NCBI RefSeq assembly: GCF_030010625.1
Contig: NZ_JASCXN010000011.1
Span: 1-64,000, forward strand
Length of the DNA: 64,000 nt
Direction of reading: 5' to 3'
Source: Streptomyces sp. CC208A
GTDB lineage: Bacteria > Actinomycetota > Actinomycetes > Streptomycetales > Streptomycetaceae
Shown here: positions 8,032 to 19,326 of the stretch, in pieces
How positions within the stretch are numbered: position 1 is the stretch's first letter
Layout of the letters: each line of letters starts with the position of its first letter
The notes under the pieces: model-generated
Seen by the model: the letters and a program-made list of their open reading frames with translations, nothing else
The model's database searches: none
Told to the model about the DNA's origin: nothing
Translations under genes and position numbers: made by a program

Positions 8032-9018
8032 TCAGGCGGAGGCGGCGGCCAGGAGGGTTTCGGCGGCGGCGGTGCGGGCGTAGAGGACGGAGCGGCCGGC
8101 GCGGTGGGCGCTGACCAGGCCCGCGTCGCGGAGTGCGGTGAGGTGCTGGGAGACTCCGGCCGGTGAGAGGCCGGTGCGGTGGGCCAGGGCGGTGGTGGAG
8201 GCCGGGGTGTCCAGTTCGGTCAGCAGGAGGGTGCGCGAGCGGCCGAGGACCGGGGTGAGGGCGCGGGCGCCGGTGGCGAGGCGCGGCTCCCACAGGGTGC
8301 CGATGCCCCGTGCGGGGTAGGCGAGTTGCGGCGGGTCCGGCGGGCGTACGCGGGTGCGGAGGCCGGGGCCGGTGAACGCGGAGGGGATCAGCAGCAGTCC
8401 CGCGCCTGCGGACCGGCGGGGCATGTCCCGTTTGCGGTGAACCAGGGTGAGCGCGTTGTCGTGCCAACTCGCCGACGCGTGCAGGTCGTCGAAGAGACGC
8501 GCCGCGCCGTGCTCGGCGACGGTGCGGGCCCGGTGGAGGACGTCGGCGTCCAGTACGGCCCTGATCCGCGCCCAGTGAGGGGCGAGCGCCAACTCCCAGT
8601 AGGTTTCCAGCTCTTGTGTGACCTTGGAGAGATAGGAGGGCGGGTCGGCGCGGAGGCTCGACAGGCGCGGGCCGAGGTGTCCCTGGTGGCGGGCGAGGTG
8701 GTTGAGGTCCTCGCGTACCCGGTCGGCGGGCGAGGCCAGGATCGCGTCCCGTTCCGCCGCCGGCGTGGGAGCCGGGCCGGTGGGGGCCGGGTTGAGGAAG
8801 TCGGGGATGTAGCCGGAAGGGCCGATCAGCTCGGCGAGCCACCCCCGGTCCAGGCCGGCGGCCAGGACGCGTGGCCGTACCTGCTCGATCCAGGGTCGGT
8901 GGACCGGGTGGGCCGCGTTCGACGTCAGCAGCCGGAAGCTGGGCGCGACCTCCCACAACAGTGAGACGGCGAAACGTACTTGAGCGAGGTCGTTCGCCGA
9001 GAACGCCAGATCCGCCAC
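8032..9018 (-). CDS. ArsR-type winged-helix regulator with DUF5937-like N-terminal domain
   Basis: A 328-residue protein with a long N-terminal domain (SANDLAQVRFAVSLLWEV) and a C-terminal ArsR-like winged helix around residues 255-325 (LLLTELDTPASTTALAHRTG, SPAGVSQHLTALRDAGLV, GRSVLYARTAAA). This inverted order, with the DNA-binding domain last, is common in Streptomyces. No CxC metal-binding motif is seen, so it is unlikely to be a metal sensor. Tandem GGAATGGATTC copies lie just upstream of its start, next to the divergent aldo/keto reductase. Confidence 0.88.
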   Translation of the reverse strand: MADLAFSANDLAQVRFAVSLLWEVAPSFRLLTSNAAHPVHRPWIEQVRPRVLAAGLDRGWLAELIGPSGYIPDFLNPAPTGPAPTPAAERDAILASPADRVREDLNHLARHQGHLGPRLSSLRADPPSYLSKVTQELETYWELALAPHWARIRAVLDADVLHRARTVAEHGAARLFDDLHASASWHDNALTLVHRKRDMPRRSAGAGLLLIPSAFTGPGLRTRVRPPDPPQLAYPARGIGTLWEPRLATGARALTPVLGRSRTLLLTELDTPASTTALAHRTGLSPAGVSQHLTALRDAGLVSAHRAGRSVLYARTAAAETLLAAASA

Positions 9019-9036
9019 GACAGTCGTCCCTCGATG

Positions 9037-9065
9037 GAATCAGGAATGGATTCGGGAATGGATTC
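9037..9065. repeat. tandem GGAATGGATTC repeats with embedded palindrome
   Basis: GGAATGGATTC is present at 9043-9053 and again at 9055-9065, with a 12-base period. GAATC and GATTC also flank 9037-9053 as an inverted repeat. The location, between the ArsR-type gene and the aldo/keto reductase, suggests an operator. Confidence 0.5.
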
Positions 9066-9118
9066 AGGTATGCCTGAAACAGTGGTCCGCCAGGCTACCG
9101 CGCACCGATCATCCCGCC

Positions 9119-10042
9119 ATGACCTCACAGACGATCACCGCGGCGGCGGGCACCTGGAGGCTGGGCGACCTCACGGTCAACCGGATCGGCTTCGGCGCGA
9201 TGCGCCTCGCCCAGCACGGCGAGGCGCTCGTGCCCGACGCCGTCCCGCGCGACCGCGACCAGGCGATCACGGTGTTGCGCAGGGCGGTCGAGCTCGGCGT
9301 GAACCACGTCGACACCGCCGCGTTCTACTTCTCGCCCCTGCGCTCCGCCAACGAACTGATCAACCGCGCCCTGGCCCCCTACCCCGACGACCTCGTCATC
9401 GCCACCAAGGTCGGCCCCGGCCGCGACCCCTCGGGCGCCTGGCTGCCGCACGCCACCCCCGAGCAGCTGCGCGGCCAGGTCGAGGAGAACCTGCGCCAGC
9501 TCGGCCGCGACCACCTCGACGTGGTCAACCTGCGCATCGTCGGCGCCGATTCCCTCGCCGAACGCTTCGGCGCCCTCGCCGAACTGCGCGACGCCGGACT
9601 CGTCCGCCACCTCGGCCTGTCCAACATCCGGCCGCACCACCTCGCCGAGGCCCAGGCCATCGCACCGGTGGTCTGCGTCCAGAACATGTACGGCATCGGC
9701 GCGTCGCCCGAGCAGGAGGAGGTCCTGCGCCTCTGCGGCGAACAGGGCGTCGCGTTCGTGCCCTTCTACTCGATCGCCGGCAGCGGACGTACGGCCGGGA
9801 CACCGGCCGACGACAGCAGCACGGTGCACGCCGTCGCCCGCGCCCGCGGGGTGAGCACCGCCCAGGTCCGGCTGGCGTGGACGCTGCACCGGGGCCCGCA
9901 CGTCCTGGCCATCCCCGGCACCGGCGACCCCGACCACCTCACCCAGAACGTGGCGGCCGGCTCTCTGCGCCTGTCCGAGGCCGAACTGGCCGGACTGGAC
10001 GGCCTGGCCGATCGGGACGGCCTCTCACCGGCGGCACGGTGA
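9119..10042 (+). CDS. aldo/keto reductase
   Basis: A 307-residue NADPH-dependent oxidoreductase with a TIM-barrel fold. The opening IGFGAMRL, the catalytic-site segment GVNHVDTAAFYF (Asp and Tyr), IATKVGPGR (Lys) and HLGLSNIRPHHLAEA are all in the expected order, and the C-terminal cofactor segment HVLAIPGTGDPDHLTQN is present. Substrate unknown. It is divergent from an ArsR-type regulator across 100 bases, so that regulator may control it. Confidence 0.93.
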   Translation: MTSQTITAAAGTWRLGDLTVNRIGFGAMRLAQHGEALVPDAVPRDRDQAITVLRRAVELGVNHVDTAAFYFSPLRSANELINRALAPYPDDLVIATKVGPGRDPSGAWLPHATPEQLRGQVEENLRQLGRDHLDVVNLRIVGADSLAERFGALAELRDAGLVRHLGLSNIRPHHLAEAQAIAPVVCVQNMYGIGASPEQEEVLRLCGEQGVAFVPFYSIAGSGRTAGTPADDSSTVHAVARARGVSTAQVRLAWTLHRGPHVLAIPGTGDPDHLTQNVAAGSLRLSEAELAGLDGLADRDGLSPAAR

Positions 10043-10210
10043 GCCGGTGACCGGCGCCGGGGGGGGGATCGGGCGCCGGTTGGGCCATGCGGCGCAGCGG
10101 TTCCCGCCTTCGGACGTGGTCGGAAGGCCGGGGGCGGCGGAAGGTGATCGGCTGGGGCCGGTGCCGCACACCGACGGCCCGCCCCCGGGCGGGCCACCGA
10201 AGGAGAACCG

Positions 10211-11574
10211 ATGTTCCGGCGCTTTTCCGGCCCACGACCAGGGAGACGGCGGGCGCGCACGGCCCTGCGCGCCCTGTTCCCGGCCGTGCTGGGCCTGGCC
10301 CTGCTCGCACCGTCCGCCGAGCCGCCCCCTGGCAGGCCCCGCCCTCGCCGTCCCCGGCCGCCTTGCCGCTCGGTGAGCCCACCTCCGTCACGCCCCTCGG
10401 CACGTTCGACGGGGTCTCCTACGTCCGGTACGACGGCGTCTTCGAGGGCCGGACGTCCACGGGGCGGTTCCGCGTCCCGTACCGGATCAGCGCCCCGCAG
10501 GACCCGGGCCGCACCAACGGCACGGTGCTGGTGGAGCCGTCGCACTTCGCCGTCGGGCTCGGCGCGCTCGACGGGTACCTGCGGCCCGAACTGCTCTTCA
10601 CCCGCGGCTTCGTGCACGCCGGGATCGGCTGGAGCACCTTCGCCAACCGCATCCTGGACCCGACGGTGCCCGGGACCTTCATCGAGGGCGGATTCGAGGA
10701 GGACTTCGAGGAGGCGGCGGGGACGCGGGTCGACGACGAGATCATCGCGGAGTTCGGCCGCGCCCTGGCCTGCGCCGAGAAACTGGCGGGCAAGGTGTCC
10801 CGGCGGTACGTGACGGGCTTCTCCGACAGCTCGTACCCGGTCCTGCGACTGATCGGCTCCGGCGGCGCCTCGGGCGTCTTCGACTTCGCGATGCCGTTCA
10901 CCACGGACACCTTCGACCCGCAGGCGGACCTCGCCGCCGGCCGCTACCCGGGCAAGGTCGTCGTCGTGAACTCGGAGGCCGACGACTCCTCCACCCTCAC
11001 CGACCGTGGCGTCGCGCCGACGCAGTACCGCTTCTACGCCGTCGCGGGCTCCCCCCACATCCCCGACCAGCTCGACGCCAACCCGCCGGAGGCCCCGCCC
11101 GCGGCCGGGACGACACCGGCGACCTTCGTCCCCGCCCTGCGCGCGCACTTCCTCCAGGGACACGACTGGGTACGCAAGAACTCGGCGCCCCCCGTCAGCA
11201 CCCGGCTGCGCACCACGCCCGACGGCACCATCGTCCGTGACGCGCGCGGCAACGCGATCACCGAGGACACCACCGGTACGACCGTCCCCCGCCTCCCGTT
11301 CGTCGAACTCGGCGAGGCCCGCTTCACCGCCGGCTTCCTGGGCTCCCACACGGACGTCCGCACCGTCCAGCAGCTCGGCTTCCCCGACCACCAGGCGTAC
11401 CGCAAGGCCTTCGACACCAAGCTGCGCGCCTACCAGAAGGCGCGGTACATCCTCCCCGAGGAAGCGAACGCGATGCGCCGCCGCGCCCACCTGTGCCCGC
11501 CGTCCACGTACACGGAGACGTACCGCGACCACTACGACGCCTTCGTCTCCCTCACGCCCTGCACCACGGGCTGA
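10211..11574 (+). pseudogene. secreted alpha/beta-hydrolase-domain protein, frameshifted in the signal peptide region
   Basis: The body, positions about 10,370-11,574, encodes an alpha/beta hydrolase-domain protein of the large secreted actinobacterial type (GVSYVRYDGVFEG near the start, the nucleophile-like region VTGFSDSSYPVLRL, and an acid/His region GSPHIPDQLDAN). The only good start with a ribosome binding site (AGGAGAACC) is the ATG at 10211. It gives a clear signal peptide: basic ARTALRALFPAV, then LGLALLAP. That frame is offset by one from the body. One extra C in the C5 run at 10325-10329 would join them. This is either a real inactivating deletion or a sequencing error. An alternative is a longer start in the body frame at 10087, which has no signal peptide. 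Confidence 0.7.
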
Positions 11575-11626
11575 GCGACCGGGCGGACCGGGGTGCCGGG
11601 CGGAGCCTCGCTGTTACGGTGACCCG

Positions 11627-12019
11627 ATGGCTGCGATCAAGGAATTCCAGGTCACCATCGACTGCGCGGACCCGGTCCGCCTCGCCGCGTTCTGGTGCGA
11701 GGTGCTGGGCTACGTCATGCCGGACGCGCCGGAGGACGAGAAGCCCCAGTACTTCGCCTGCTCCGACCCCTCGGGCAAGGGGCCGCGAGTGCTTTTCCAG
11801 CGGGTCCCCGAGGGGAAGGTCGTCAAGAACCGGGTGCACCTCGACGTACGGGCCGGGACCGGGCTCGTGGGGGAGGAGCGCCTTGCCGTGCTCAAGGCCG
11901 AGTGCGAGCGGCTTGTCGCGCTCGGGGCGGTGTGCGACCGCGTGCTGCTCGCCGACGAGGAGAACGAGTCGTGCATCAACATGCGGGACATCGAGGGCAA
12001 CGAGTTCTGCCTCGACTGA
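11627..12019 (+). CDS. VOC family protein
   Basis: A 130-residue glyoxalase-like protein. FQVTIDCADPVRLAAFWCEVLGY at the N-terminus and a closing MRDIEGNEFCLD, with a conserved Glu as metal ligand, mark the subgroup often annotated as a bleomycin-resistance-like or glyoxalase_6 protein. It starts at ATG 11627. Reaction and substrate are not predictable. Confidence 0.9.
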   Translation: MAAIKEFQVTIDCADPVRLAAFWCEVLGYVMPDAPEDEKPQYFACSDPSGKGPRVLFQRVPEGKVVKNRVHLDVRAGTGLVGEERLAVLKAECERLVALGAVCDRVLLADEENESCINMRDIEGNEFCLD

Positions 12020-12020
12020 C

Positions 12021-12101
12021 CGTCCCCGTTCCGTCCCCGTTCCGTCCCCGCCATCGTTCCCGTCCCTGTGGCCGCCCCCGCCCCCGCCCCCGCCCCCGTG
12101 A
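12021..12101. repeat. low-complexity GTTCCGTCCCC and CCCCCG tracts
   Basis: Directly after the VOC gene, GTCCCCGTTCC-type units and then a run of CCCCCG hexamers fill about 80 bases. No gene is apparent. This looks like slippage-prone spacer DNA. Confidence 0.6.
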
Positions 12102-12176
12102 CCGTTCCCGGCGTCGGCCGGTACGGCGTCCGGATTCCGCCAGCGGGTGGGGCGGGTGCGGGCAGAAGGTGGGGGC

Positions 12177-12680
12177 ATGAGTCCTTTCGCCGTGCGGGCC
12201 GTCGAGCCCGCCGTCCTCGCCGCGCTCCGGGTCACCGACGACGCCGGGCGCCCCTGTGTCCCCTACGCCGCCCCCGAGGGCGGGGAACCCCTGCGCTGCT
12301 GTCTGCGCCGTGCCCGGGCCGGGGAGCGGATCGCGCTCGTCTCGTACGCCCCGCTGCGGCGGTGGGCGGCGGGTGCGGGCGCCGTGCCGGGGGCGTACGA
12401 CGAGGTGGGGCCCGTCTTCGTCCACGCGGAGGAGTGCGGAGGGCCGGAACCGGCGGCACCGGGGACGTACCCCTTCGCCCGGCCGGGGGTGCTGAGGGCC
12501 GTGCGCCGCTACGACGCGGACGGCCGGATCACCGGCGGCCGGCTGGTGGAGCTTCCCGAGGTCCCGGCGGAGGGCTTCGAGCGCGCCCTGGCGGAGGCTT
12601 TCGAGGACCCGGCCGTCGCCCTGGTCCACGTACGGGCCGTCGAGCACGGGTGCTTCCTCTTCGAGGTGCGGCGGCCGTAG
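12177..12680 (+). CDS. DUF1203 protein
   Basis: A 167-residue protein. CCLRRARAGERIALVSYAPL, GPVFVHAEECGG and a C-terminal VHVRAVEHGCFLFEVRR are typical of DUF1203, a family of unknown function found across bacteria. The ATG at 12177 follows AAGGTGGGGGC. An ATG ten codons earlier is possible but lacks a good site. Several conserved Cys and His residues hint at metal or redox chemistry, but this is not established. Confidence 0.85.
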   Translation: MSPFAVRAVEPAVLAALRVTDDAGRPCVPYAAPEGGEPLRCCLRRARAGERIALVSYAPLRRWAAGAGAVPGAYDEVGPVFVHAEECGGPEPAAPGTYPFARPGVLRAVRRYDADGRITGGRLVELPEVPAEGFERALAEAFEDPAVALVHVRAVEHGCFLFEVRRP

Positions 12681-12712
12681 ACGGCGCCGCGTCCGGACTT
12701 CCGGGGCGGTGC

Positions 12713-13747
12713 TCAGGCGCGCGGTTCGCGTGTGGCGGCCGGTTCCTGGGCGGGCAGCCGTCCCGCCCCGTCCGTCAGCCGCTCCGCCGCCGCCTCCGCC
12801 GCCCGCGCCACGGCCGCGCGGCTGCGGCGGGCGGTGCGGAGGGCGTCCCAGGTGAGGATCGTGAGGGCGAGCCAGACGAGCGAGAAGCCGGCCCAGCGCT
12901 CGGGCGGCATCGCCTCGTGGAAGTACGCCACGCCCAGCAGGAACTGGAAGGTGGGGGCCAGGTACTGGAGCAGGCCCAGGGTCGAGAGGGGCACCCGGAT
13001 CGCCGCCGCGCCGAAGCAGACCAGCGGGACGGCCGTGACGACGCCGGTCGAGGCGAGGAGGGCCATGTGGCCCGCGCCCTCGGAACCGAAGGCGAGCGTG
13101 TCCTGGGAGCCGAGCCAGACCAGGTAGCCGAGGGCGGGCAGGAACTGCACGGCCGTCTCGGCCGCCAGGGACTCCAGGCCGCCGATGTTCACCTGCTTCT
13201 TCACCAGGCCGTAGACCGCGAAGGAGAACGCCAGGACGAGGGAGATCCACGGCGGGCGGCCGTAGCCCACCGCCAGGACGAGGACCGCCGCGAAGCCGAT
13301 GCCGACCGCCGCCCACTGGGCCGGGCGGAGACGTTCCTTCAGGACGAGGACGCCGAGCGCGATCGTCACCAGCGGGTTGATGAAGTAGCCGAGGGACGAC
13401 TCGACGACGTGGCCGTTGTTGACCGACCAGATGTAGAGGCCCCAGTTCACGGTGATGACGGTCGCGGCGATCGTCAGCAGGCCGAGCTTGCGCGGGTCGG
13501 CCGCCAGCTCCCGTACCCACCCCCAGCGGCGCAGCACCAGGAGCACGAGGCCGACGAAGACGAAGGACCACACCATCCGGTGGGCCAGGATCTCGCCCGC
13601 GCCGGCCGGCTTCAGGAGCGGCCAGTAGAGCGGGACCAGGCCCCACATCGCGTACGCGCCGATGCCGTAGAGCAGGCCCGCGCGGCTCTCGGTGCCCGCA
13701 TCCGTACCCGTACCCCCACGGGTACCCGCTCCGCCTCTTCCGCCCAT
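12713..13747 (-). CDS. rarD: EamA/RarD family transporter
   Basis: A 344-residue integral membrane protein of the drug/metabolite transporter superfamily. GLLYGIGAYAMWGLVPLYWPLL opens the first helix and about ten hydrophobic helices follow in two EamA halves. AHRMVWSFVFV and NPLVTIALGVLVLKERL are characteristic of RarD. The substrate of RarD is not settled. The ATG at 13747 is preceded by GGGAGG. A longer frame to 13813 lacks one. The 45 residues after the last helix are polar and cytoplasmic. Confidence 0.88.
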   Translation of the reverse strand: MGGRGGAGTRGGTGTDAGTESRAGLLYGIGAYAMWGLVPLYWPLLKPAGAGEILAHRMVWSFVFVGLVLLVLRRWGWVRELAADPRKLGLLTIAATVITVNWGLYIWSVNNGHVVESSLGYFINPLVTIALGVLVLKERLRPAQWAAVGIGFAAVLVLAVGYGRPPWISLVLAFSFAVYGLVKKQVNIGGLESLAAETAVQFLPALGYLVWLGSQDTLAFGSEGAGHMALLASTGVVTAVPLVCFGAAAIRVPLSTLGLLQYLAPTFQFLLGVAYFHEAMPPERWAGFSLVWLALTILTWDALRTARRSRAAVARAAEAAAERLTDGAGRLPAQEPAATREPRA

Positions 13748-13849
13748 GGAAAGCCTCCCGCCCTGCGCCGCGCCGTTCCGATGAAGGTAGCGCCGCACAG
13801 GGCAGGCTGTCATGTGTCTACCGCTATACGGTCATGACCTTGGAAGGGG

Positions 13850-14722
13850 TCACTCCGCCGCCAGCGCCTCGGCGATCGTGGTGCCGATCGGGGTGGTCGG
13901 GCGGCCGATCAGGCGCGCCAGGTCGCCGGTGCGGAGCGCGAGGGCGCCCCGCCCGATCGCCTCGTCCACGTCGACGAGGATCGCCGCGAAGGGCTCGGGC
14001 ACGCCCGCGCCCGTCAGGATCTCCAGGTGGGCCGCGGCCGGCACGCTCGTGTACGTGATCTCCCGGCCGGTACGGGCGGCGACCTCCGCCGCGTACTCGG
14101 CGAACGACCACGCCTCGTCGCCGCTCAGCTCGTACGCCTTGCCCAGGTGCTCCTCGGCCGGGCCCGCGAGGACCGCCGCCGCGGCCGCCGCGTAGTCGGC
14201 GCGGGAGGCGGAGGCGACCCTGCCCTCGCCCGCGTTGGCGACGACGGCGCCGTGGGCGAGGACGGGGGCGAGGTTGGCCGTGTAGTTCTCGCTGTACCAG
14301 CCGTTGCGGAGGAGGGTGTACGGCAGGCCCGAGGCGAGGATCAGCTTCTCGGTCTCCTTGTGCTCCGCCGCCAGGTCGAAGTCGGCCTCCGGGCCGCCCA
14401 GGACGCCGGTGTACGCGAGCTGGGCCACGCCCGCCGCCTTGGCCGCGTCGATCACGGCGGCGTGCTGCGGCACCCGCTGCCCGACCTCGCTGCCGGAGAT
14501 CAGCAGCACCCGGTCGCCCGCCTCGAAGGCGCCGGCCAGCGTCTCGGGCCGGCTGTAGTCGGCGATCCGCAGCTCGACGCCGCGGTCCGCGAGGTCGGCG
14601 GCCTTCTCCTTGTCCCGTACGACGGCGGCGACGGACCCGGCGGGGACGGACGGGTCGGCGAGGAGGGCGTCGACGACGAGACGGCCGAGCTGTCCGGTGG
14701 CTCCGGTGACGACGATGCTCAT
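13850..14722 (-). CDS. NAD(P)H-binding SDR, NmrA/QorB-like quinone reductase family
   Basis: A 290-residue Rossmann-fold protein. VTGATGQLGRLVVDAL at residues 5-20 is the atypical-SDR dinucleotide motif, and LAYTGVLGG and LLRNGWYSENY match the NmrA/QorB branch. QorB-type enzymes reduce quinones with NADPH and are often under HxlR control, as here: the gene diverges from an HxlR regulator and shares its promoter region. Predicted role: detoxification of quinones or other electrophiles. The exact substrate is open. Confidence 0.9.
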   Translation of the reverse strand: MSIVVTGATGQLGRLVVDALLADPSVPAGSVAAVVRDKEKAADLADRGVELRIADYSRPETLAGAFEAGDRVLLISGSEVGQRVPQHAAVIDAAKAAGVAQLAYTGVLGGPEADFDLAAEHKETEKLILASGLPYTLLRNGWYSENYTANLAPVLAHGAVVANAGEGRVASASRADYAAAAAAVLAGPAEEHLGKAYELSGDEAWSFAEYAAEVAARTGREITYTSVPAAAHLEILTGAGVPEPFAAILVDVDEAIGRGALALRTGDLARLIGRPTTPIGTTIAEALAAE

Positions 14723-14790
14723 GGGGATTCCTTCTCCGGGGATCGTGGGGGTGATGCACTCACCGTACGTCGGGCGCTAACCAATCGAAA

Positions 14791-14813
14791 GTACCCACTT
14801 TGAAGTAAGGTAC
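14791..14813. promoter_or_regulatory. HxlR operator candidate
   Basis: GTACC and GGTAC arms with inner ACTT/AAGT complement form an imperfect palindrome ending four bases before the HxlR start codon. The elements resemble known HxlR/YodB sites (TACT and AGTA arms). A related AAGTAAGTACC lies inside the first codons of the gene. Confidence 0.6.
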
Positions 14814-14817
14814 TGGC

Positions 14818-15222
14818 ATGGAAGTAAGTACCCCTGGTCGCGCGGACGGCCCTCTCCTGGCCGACGTCGACGGCGCCGGTTGCCCCTCCCGGCTCGTCCT
14901 GGAGCACGTCACCAGCCGCTGGGGGGTGCTCGTCCTGATCGCCCTCCTGGAGCGCTCGTACCGCTTCAGCGAGCTGCGGCGCAGGATCGGCGGCGTCAGC
15001 GAGAAGATGCTCACCCAGACGCTCCAGACCCTGGAGCGCGACGGCTTCGTGCACCGCGACGCCAAGCCCGTCATCCCGCCCCGCGTCGACTACAGCCTCA
15101 CCGGCATGGGCGAGGAGGCCGCCCGGCGGATCCGGGAGCTGGCCCTGTGGACCGAGGCCCGCGTCCCCGCCGTCGAGGAGGCCCGCGCCCGCTACGACGG
15201 GGCGAACGGCCGGAAACGCTGA
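14818..15222 (+). CDS. HxlR-family winged-helix regulator
   Basis: A 134-residue regulator. CPSRLVLEHVTSRWGVLVLI near residue 20, LLERSYRFSELRRRIGGVSE, and LTQTLQTLERDGFVHRDAKP cover the full HxlR domain, including the N-terminal cysteine that in many members senses quinones or diamide. It is divergent from the QorB-like reductase. The spacing to an upstream AAGG is short and weak, so translation may be low. Confidence 0.92.
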   Translation: MEVSTPGRADGPLLADVDGAGCPSRLVLEHVTSRWGVLVLIALLERSYRFSELRRRIGGVSEKMLTQTLQTLERDGFVHRDAKPVIPPRVDYSLTGMGEEAARRIRELALWTEARVPAVEEARARYDGANGRKR

Positions 15223-15249
15223 GGGCCCGGCTGTGGATCAGCCGGGCCC
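15223..15249. terminator. bidirectional terminator hairpin
   Basis: The arms GGGCCCGGCTG and CAGCCGGGCCC form a perfect 11-bp stem with a 5-base loop between the converging HxlR and korB genes. There is no T-run, as is usual in this GC-rich genome. Confidence 0.8.
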
Positions 15250-15264
15250 CATGGCGAGTACGTC

Positions 15265-18247
<2,983 letters not shown>

Positions 18248-18459
18248 TGAACTGGACCTCCCTAGCGGCAAGCGGGACTCTCGGCCCACCCTACGACGGT
18301 AAGGTGGCCCTTCCCGGGACTTCTCACATCGTGATCCTTTACCTGAGACGCCTTTTCGCCTCACTTTGGCCTGTTATGCGCCTACCCGGATGGATCTGGA
18401 ACGTTGCGCTCCGTCGCGTTCTTCCCCTGAGGGGCCCCTCGCGCCGGGACGGGGCTCAC

Positions 18460-18474
18460 CTGACAGGGTGTCAG
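18460..18474. promoter_or_regulatory. CTGACA/TGTCAG inverted repeat
   Basis: The arms CTGACA and TGTCAG surround GGG in the 290-base gap between korA and the response regulator. The gap also holds an AT-richer stretch near 18,330-18,400 that is the likeliest place for the korA promoter. The function of the repeat is unknown: operator or weak terminator. Confidence 0.4.
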
Positions 18475-18486
18475 AAGATCAAGGCT

Positions 18487-18547
18487 TCAGGCGGCCGGAC
18501 CGGGCTCGGGACCGGGCTCGGGACCGGGATCAGGACCTGCTCAGGAC
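18487..18547. repeat. tandem CGGGACCGGGCT-like repeats
   Basis: Several 12-base units of GGGACCGGGCTC, degenerating to CAGGACCTG, run into the stop codon of the response regulator gene. Probably slippage-generated. Confidence 0.5.
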
Positions 18548-19242
18548 CTGAGGTACGTCAGCACGGCGAGCACCCGCCGGTGGTCGCCCTCGCTCGGCGA
18601 CAGGCCCAGCTTCAGGAAGATGTTGCCGATGTGCTTCTCCACCGCGCCGTCGCTCACCACCAGCTGCTTCGCGATGGCCGAATTCGTCCGCCCCTCGGCC
18701 ATCAGGCCCAGGACCTCCCGCTCGCGCGGCGTCAGGTGCGCCAGCACGTCCTGCTGCCGGCTCCGCCCGAGGAGCTGCTGGACGACCTCCGGGTCCAGGG
18801 CCGTACCCCCCTCGGCGACCCGCACCACCGCCTCGGTGAACTCGCGCACCTCCGCGACCCGGTCCTTCAGCAGATAGCCCACGCCCCGCGTGGAACCGGC
18901 CAGCAGTTCGGTGGCGTACTGCTCCTCCACGTACTGCGACAGCACGAGCACCCCGAGGCCCGGGTACTCCGCGCGCAGCCGTACCGCCGCCCGTACCCCC
19001 TCGTCCGTGTGCGTCGGCGGCATCCGTACGTCGGCCACCACCACGTCCGGAAGGGCGCCGGCGTCCGCCAGCTCCGCCACCGTCTTCACCAGCGCGTCGG
19101 CGTCCCCGACCCCGGCGACGACCTCGTGGCCCCGGTCCGTGAGGAGCCGGGTCAGCCCCTCCCGCAACAGCACCGAATCCTCGGCGATGACCACCCGCAC
19201 CCGGTCCGCCACCTCTTCCACGCCCACGACCGCAGCCCCCAA
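18541..19242 (-). CDS. NarL/LuxR-type response regulator
   Basis: A 233-residue two-component regulator. The receiver domain has the acidic pair and phospho-acceptor Asp in VVIAEDSVLLREG and VVADVRMPPTHTDEG, and a C-terminal LuxR helix-turn-helix (HLTPREREVLGLMAEGRTN, then AVEKHIGNIFLKLGL). It lies downstream of two sensor kinase genes on the same strand and 84 bases from the nearer one, which is its presumed partner. Targets are unknown. korAB and the nuo operon are natural candidates by position. Confidence 0.93.
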   Translation of the reverse strand: MGAAVVGVEEVADRVRVVIAEDSVLLREGLTRLLTDRGHEVVAGVGDADALVKTVAELADAGALPDVVVADVRMPPTHTDEGVRAAVRLRAEYPGLGVLVLSQYVEEQYATELLAGSTRGVGYLLKDRVAEVREFTEAVVRVAEGGTALDPEVVQQLLGRSRQQDVLAHLTPREREVLGLMAEGRTNSAIAKQLVVSDGAVEKHIGNIFLKLGLSPSEGDHRRVLAVLTYLRS

Positions 19243-19326
19243 GTCCCCTGCTCGCCCCGCTCGGCTCTTCTCACGACCTGATCAGCATCGCAGGAAAGGC
19301 CGGGCGAGAGGCGTCACCCGGAGACT

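Noticed and set aside
12068..12100. CCCCCG run as a functional structured element.
   Set aside because: Simple hexamer repeat with no complementary partner nearby; best explained by slippage.
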